DNA of 7,141 nucleotides from the NCBI GenBank assembly GCA_021736745.1, contig JAIPFG010000163.1:1-7141 (forward strand), read 5' to 3'. The notes under the pieces were generated by a model. That model was given only the letters and a program-made list of their open reading frames with translations, was not told where the DNA came from and ran no database searches. Shown in pieces: positions 4,750-7,141 of the stretch (position 1 is its first letter; every line of letters begins with the position of its first letter). A program made the translations under genes and the position numbers. Origin of the DNA: Pseudomonadales bacterium (GTDB lineage Bacteria > Pseudomonadota > Gammaproteobacteria > Pseudomonadales > IMCC2047).

Positions 4750-5175
4750 ATGCATAGAGAAAATGTGTTGCACAGGTATTTTGTTGTTCGTCACGCCAAG
4801 AAAATTAGTTTGTTGGAGGAGTCCTTTAGCGGGTCTGCGCTTTACAATAATCTCAAGACATTCCCGGCATCGGTAAAATCTGCCATCAAAAAAATCGGTA
4901 TTGACCCGAAGAATTTTGATGAGATAGCTCGAAAAGATCCACATGTTGTTGCTGCTGTGGTTTTTGTCCATGGTGGCGACGCCATTGCCGATATCGAGAG
5001 AGAGTTTCTCCTGAGCAAATCGTTCTTGGACTTGATTGATTTGATTTCTCACGCATGTCTTGAAAAACCCATTGGCGATATAGATCCCCGCCATACGATG
5101 GCGCGAAACAAGAAAGCCTTAGATCTTGAAAGCGAGGAAAGCGTTGGCGAAGCCAAAACTACGACCGGGAGCTAA
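4750..5175 (+). CDS. Uncharacterised 141-aa protein
   Basis: ATG 4750 is preceded by a very strong AAGGAGG (4738-4744) 5 nt away, which overlaps the stop of the phosphatase gene, so the two are likely co-translated. The protein starts with a basic segment (HRYFVVRHAKKISLLEE), followed by alpha/beta-looking sequence with a hydrophobic strand HVVAAVVFVHGG and a helix SKSFLDLIDLISHACLEK. It ends in a low-complexity charged/Ser/Thr tail (LESEESVGEAKTTTGS). No catalytic motif, membrane segment or family was recognised. The tail coincides with the start of the next gene (32-nt overlap), so it may be shaped by the overlapping frame. Confidence 0.78.
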   Translation: MHRENVLHRYFVVRHAKKISLLEESFSGSALYNNLKTFPASVKSAIKKIGIDPKNFDEIARKDPHVVAAVVFVHGGDAIADIEREFLLSKSFLDLIDLISHACLEKPIGDIDPRHTMARNKKALDLESEESVGEAKTTTGS

Positions 5176-5386
5176 TGTTTACATTACCGGCGGTCGATTC
5201 AAGGGACTGACAGCAGAAGTGGTTCATGCTTTTAAATGGAGAAAGGCAACTTATCGGCCACCCGGGCCGCCAGATGCTGCAATCCATATTCCGGTTGTTC
5301 TTGATGACGGAGGTACTGCCTTTGTCAAAAAGAGCGATGTCGAGGTAAGGAGGACAGGTGAAGGCAATAATGAGGGTATTGATTGA
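5144..5386 (+). CDS. Small KOW-motif protein (80 aa)
   Basis: The start is taken as TTG 5144 because GAGGAAA (5134-5140) lies just upstream; an earlier in-frame TTG at 5126 has no binding site. Residues 4-27, from PKLRPG through VYITGGRFKG to LTAEVV, fit the KOW motif (pattern G..V.I..G.FKG..G.V), the RNA/protein-binding beta-barrel element of NusG/Spt5 and ribosomal protein L24. Here the usual second Gly is Ala (LTAEV). The rest has a loop rich in Pro (YRPPGPPDAA) and two strands (IHIPVVLDD, TAFVKKSDVEV), consistent with a complete small SH3-like barrel without the NusG NTD. Possible jobs include contact with RNA polymerase, ribosome or RNA; none is shown. It overlaps the upstream gene by 32 nt and the downstream gene by 29 nt. 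Confidence 0.75.
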   Translation: MAKPKLRPGANVYITGGRFKGLTAEVVHAFKWRKATYRPPGPPDAAIHIPVVLDDGGTAFVKKSDVEVRRTGEGNNEGID

Positions 5387-5822
5387 TGTTTTGCTTATAG
5401 TCATTTTTTCGATAATTGGAGCGTCTTTGCTCGCAAGGCGTAGTATTGATAGCTATGTCCAGAAGCTGGAGGAGGACTCAAAGAATCTCTACCTGATGGT
5501 CGGAGATGTTTCGGAAAAGGTCCAGACTGTGTCCAATGCCGTGGATTATCTTGGATACTTGAAGTCTGTTGAGCAATTCAAGCAAGCATCTATCGTTTTA
5601 TCGAGACTTGAATCAGGCAGCCTTGATTTTACACTTCCAATTATAACAATACGCGCTCCGGTAAGTGCTGACGCTGTGCACGCTGCATTAAATCGTCTTG
5701 GTGATGATTTTTTCATGTCAGAAAACTATGGCTCAGAATGTCGTGATGTTGCAATTGGGTTTATTGCTGAGGTTGCAAGCCCGCCTGCCGAAGGAGATGC
5801 TGGCGGTGTCGGAGGTCCGTAA
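5358..5822 (+). CDS. Membrane-anchored 154-aa protein
   Basis: The start is GTG 5358 with AAGGAGG (5347-5353) 4 nt upstream; the in-frame ATG at 5370 is too far from that site. Residues 7-26 (VLIDVLLIVIFSIIGASLLA) form a transmembrane helix followed by RR, so this is either a signal anchor or an N-terminal single-pass anchor. Residues about 29-85 look helical, perhaps coiled-coil (SYVQKLEEDSKNLYLMV, SEKVQTVSNAVDYLGYL). The C-terminus is Ala/Gly/Pro-rich (SPPAEGDAGGVGGP). No lysis-protein signature such as a lysozyme catalytic motif or a lipobox cysteine was seen, although phage spanins and holins often have this general anchor-plus-helix layout. Function is unknown. Confidence 0.75.
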   Translation: MKAIMRVLIDVLLIVIFSIIGASLLARRSIDSYVQKLEEDSKNLYLMVGDVSEKVQTVSNAVDYLGYLKSVEQFKQASIVLSRLESGSLDFTLPIITIRAPVSADAVHAALNRLGDDFFMSENYGSECRDVAIGFIAEVASPPAEGDAGGVGGP

Positions 5823-5824
5823 AA

Positions 5825-6028
5825 ATGAACGATACTGTTTACAAGTATAAGATTGAGGGCCTTGGCTCGTCCGGATATCATATGGTCGAGTCGATTGTGA
5901 AGAGAAAAGGTGCAGCAATCTCTCGCATGAATAAGTATTTCAAGCGTCCGTACATTGTTCATGCGAGGGTTCTCGTAAAGGATGGTGATGGTAACTACGG
6001 GACGTTGTTAACAGAAAGAAGGAAGTAA
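5825..6028 (+). CDS. Uncharacterised 67-aa protein
   Basis: ATG 5825 has GGAGGT (5811-5816) 8 nt upstream, inside the end of the previous gene. The stop TAA (6026-6028) directly abuts the GroES-like start codon. The protein is small and basic, with alternating polar/hydrophobic strands (VYKYKIEGL, YIVHARVLVKD) and a basic helix (SIVKRKGAAISRMNKYFKR). No family, membrane segment or catalytic motif was recognised. Its very tight linkage to the co-chaperonin gene means shared transcription and probably coupled translation, but no functional link can be claimed. Confidence 0.72.
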   Translation: MNDTVYKYKIEGLGSSGYHMVESIVKRKGAAISRMNKYFKRPYIVHARVLVKDGDGNYGTLLTERRK

Positions 6029-6316
6029 ATGAAACAAGTTGAAGCCCTGGGCGATCGGGCACTGGTCGAAAAAATTGAAATCACGAAGAGTGCTGGCGGT
6101 ATCTATATTCCGCCCACAGAGAAACATGACAGGCAAACGCCCATCAAGGGCAAGGTGGTGAGCGTGGGCGAGGGCGAGCATATCAAGGCGATGAATTTAA
6201 AGCCGGGAGAGGTGGTTTTAATTCAATCGAATTTTAATTACGATATGCTGAAAGACGGTGAGAGTACCTATTTATTTGTCGGTCATTCACAAATACTTGG
6301 ACACGAACCGGAATAA
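6029..6316 (+). CDS. GroES-like co-chaperonin (Cpn10 family)
   Basis: This 95-aa protein matches GroES in length and layout. It has the N-terminal strand with LGDRALVEKIE, the mobile loop with T19-K-S-A-G-G-I25 (identical to E. coli GroES T19-I25), a GKVVSVGEGE strand, LKPGEVV, and the C-terminal YLFVGHSQILG strand. The GroEL-contacting hydrophobic triplet is I25-Y26-I27, versus I-V-L in E. coli. The segment between VG(47) and PG(60) is 11 residues, against 16 in E. coli, so the roof hairpin of the dome is shortened. GroES caps the GroEL folding chamber in the cytoplasm; phage versions such as T4 gp31 replace host GroES to fold the capsid protein. No GroEL gene is in the window, so it would use host GroEL. 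The start ATG 6029 is preceded by AAGGAA (6019-6024). Confidence 0.92.
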   Translation: MKQVEALGDRALVEKIEITKSAGGIYIPPTEKHDRQTPIKGKVVSVGEGEHIKAMNLKPGEVVLIQSNFNYDMLKDGESTYLFVGHSQILGHEPE

Positions 6317-6341
6317 CATTCAACAAGCGGAGGGCCGAGGC

Positions 6342-6896
6342 ATGAAGCCAATAAAGAGGATAATAGGTTTTTTTACTGCAAAACGTGAGATCAAAAAAGT
6401 TATGCAGTGGATTTATGAAAATGACCCGGTCATCGGGTACCATTATTTTCGGGAAAACACCACGGCGAGCGAGTATATCATTGGGATACTTGATGAGATG
6501 GCAGATGAAATTCAAGCGTGGGAAGGGGCGAAGGATAGCTCACTCCGTGCCAAGTTTTTTAATCTTGGACAAAGGATTTCGCCATGGTTTCCACGGACAA
6601 ATATGGACGACTACTCCAGGGTGGACGCTATGGTATCTCACTATATCGAGATGCTTAACGGGGAGACTGTGACCAACTCTGTCGTTGCCAAATTCTTAAG
6701 GGAGATGGAGAGACGGTTTCCGGCGCCAAAGGGTCACGCCCATTACATTGCTGACAGCGAGCGCGGTTTAGCGGTGTTTGTCGTTGTGGATTCGGGGCAG
6801 GCTTACCCGGTCATTCCAAAAACAGATCACGACTGGCGCCACCCGTCAGAAGTTGCTGATAGGCTTGAACAAATGATCAGTCAACGGGCACGGTGA
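6342..6896 (+). CDS. Uncharacterised 184-aa protein
   Basis: The start is ATG 6342 with GGAGGG (6329-6334) 7 nt upstream; the longer in-frame start at 6258 lies inside the GroES gene and lacks a site. The N-terminus is basic and amphipathic (MKPIKRIIGFFTAKREIKKV), the middle is helical with many aromatic residues, and the C-terminal third has a strand pair (RGLAVFVVVDSG) followed by a helix (PSEVADRLEQMISQRAR). No motif or family was recognised. It follows the co-chaperonin gene by 25 nt and is probably co-transcribed. A co-chaperonin client or capsid-related role would be speculation. Confidence 0.78.
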   Translation: MKPIKRIIGFFTAKREIKKVMQWIYENDPVIGYHYFRENTTASEYIIGILDEMADEIQAWEGAKDSSLRAKFFNLGQRISPWFPRTNMDDYSRVDAMVSHYIEMLNGETVTNSVVAKFLREMERRFPAPKGHAHYIADSERGLAVFVVVDSGQAYPVIPKTDHDWRHPSEVADRLEQMISQRAR

Positions 6897-6934
6897 AAGC
6901 GCTCGCGACTTATTGCAACCAAAGGATAAGTAAA

Positions 6935-7057
6935 ATGCAAACCGATAATCATAAAACCGACGACGCGGCGCTGGCTGACTCCAGAGCGATGTTAACGCCG
7001 GTTTGGGCACTTTTTGTGTTGACAATCATATTACTAAGGTGTAAATTAACTACATGA
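6935..7057 (+). CDS. 40-aa membrane miniprotein
   Basis: ATG 6935 follows AAAGGA (6921-6926) by 8 nt and the frame closes at TGA 7055-7057, which overlaps the next ATG (ATGA at 7054). The peptide has a hydrophilic N-terminus (MQTDNHKTDDAALADSR) and one hydrophobic helix at residues 20-34 (LTPVWALFVLTIILL), then RCK. The layout suggests a single-pass inner-membrane miniprotein, as phages often encode. No family was recognised. Support comes from the binding site, the overlap junction and the membrane-like composition; the length alone is weak evidence. Confidence 0.6.
   Translation: MQTDNHKTDDAALADSRAMLTPVWALFVLTIILLRCKLTT
7019..7047 (+). promoter_or_regulatory. Near-consensus sigma-70 promoter before the ribbon-helix-helix-like gene
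   Basis: TTGACA (7019-7024, perfect -35) is separated by 17 nt from TAAATT (7042-7047, 4 of 6 matches to TATAAT), with TG directly before it. The predicted transcription start is near 7054, the A of the next gene's ATG. It lies within the 40-aa ORF, where TTGACAATC encodes Leu-Thr-Ile, so coincidence is possible. Confidence 0.4.
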
Positions 7058-7141
7058 AGAATGAATTTGTGACCATTAAGATTTGGAAGAAAACACTCTC
7101 AAAGCTCCGCTTAATTGCGGCAGTCGAAGAAAAGTCAATGT
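7054..7141 (+). CDS. Start of a ribbon-helix-helix-like protein (3' truncated)
   Basis: Twenty-nine codons are visible before the right edge. MKNEFVTIKIWKK is a polar/hydrophobic alternating strand (VTIKI), followed by TLSKLRLIAAVEEKSM, a helix and turn. This pattern, strand then 'L..L..IA...E.S', is typical of the MetJ/Arc ribbon-helix-helix fold found in antitoxins and small phage repressors, where the strand pairs with a partner's strand to contact DNA. The start overlaps the preceding stop (ATGA), and the nearest AAGG (7036-7039) is too distant to be a good binding site. Translation would therefore rely on coupling or on a leaderless transcript from the promoter just upstream. The fold call is tentative because the second helix is missing. 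Confidence 0.5.
   Translation, partial: MKNEFVTIKIWKKTLSKLRLIAAVEEKSM

Noticed and set aside
231..7004. 12-nt identity TAACGCCGGTTT at 231-242 and 6993-7004
   Set aside because: A 12-mer shared by chance is expected about once in a sequence of this length.
1..7141. tRNA genes, rRNA, CRISPR arrays, insertion sequences, integrase or attachment sites
   Set aside because: No tRNA-like T-loop/anticodon arrangement, no regularly spaced repeats, no transposase or recombinase motifs were seen by eye; a tRNA or covariance-model scan was not possible.

Overview
The window looks like part of a tailed bacteriophage (or prophage) genome from a bacterial host. This is an inference. It rests on densely packed small genes that all lie on the + strand, strong Shine-Dalgarno sites, many start/stop overlaps, mostly unrecognised products, and a phage-style assortment of recognisable ones: a GroES-like co-chaperonin, a polynucleotide-kinase-type 3'-phosphatase of the HAD superfamily, an FmdB-type zinc ribbon, a small KOW-domain protein and a ribbon-helix-helix-like protein. 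No capsid, tail, terminase, polymerase or integrase gene is visible, so this is an accessory or early/middle region rather than a structural module.

Layout. 1-228 is the 3' end of a small conserved-looking protein. 229-449 is a non-coding gap with overlapping CCGGTT/AACCGG inverted repeats and an AT-rich stretch. From 450 to 4088 there is a tight cluster: a 270-aa unknown protein; a single-pass membrane protein whose first 104 nt lie inside the previous gene; a partner gene sharing a 15-residue motif with it; a cysteine-bearing 120-aa protein with a striking 19-bp RNA hairpin near its start; a basic 146-aa protein; the FmdB zinc ribbon; a basic protein with a possible helix-turn-helix; and an Ala/Lys-tailed protein. 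4089-4252 is a structured spacer with three consecutive inverted repeats, the last resembling a terminator, and a possible 48-codon TTG-start ORF.

The second cluster runs from 4253 to the right edge: HAD phosphatase, unknown 141-aa protein, KOW protein, membrane-anchored 154-aa protein, unknown 67-aa protein, GroES-like co-chaperonin, unknown 184-aa protein, a 40-aa membrane miniprotein, and the start of a ribbon-helix-helix-like gene. A near-consensus sigma-70 promoter lies just before this last gene.

The best leads are: the 15-aa motif DMSAEAMAKSHKEIR, repeated in adjacent genes with only silent DNA differences; the 19-bp hairpin at 2253-2296, whose two departures from perfect symmetry are both G.U-compatible on the sense strand; the phage GroES with a shortened roof-loop segment; and the multi-hairpin spacer at 4096-4232.
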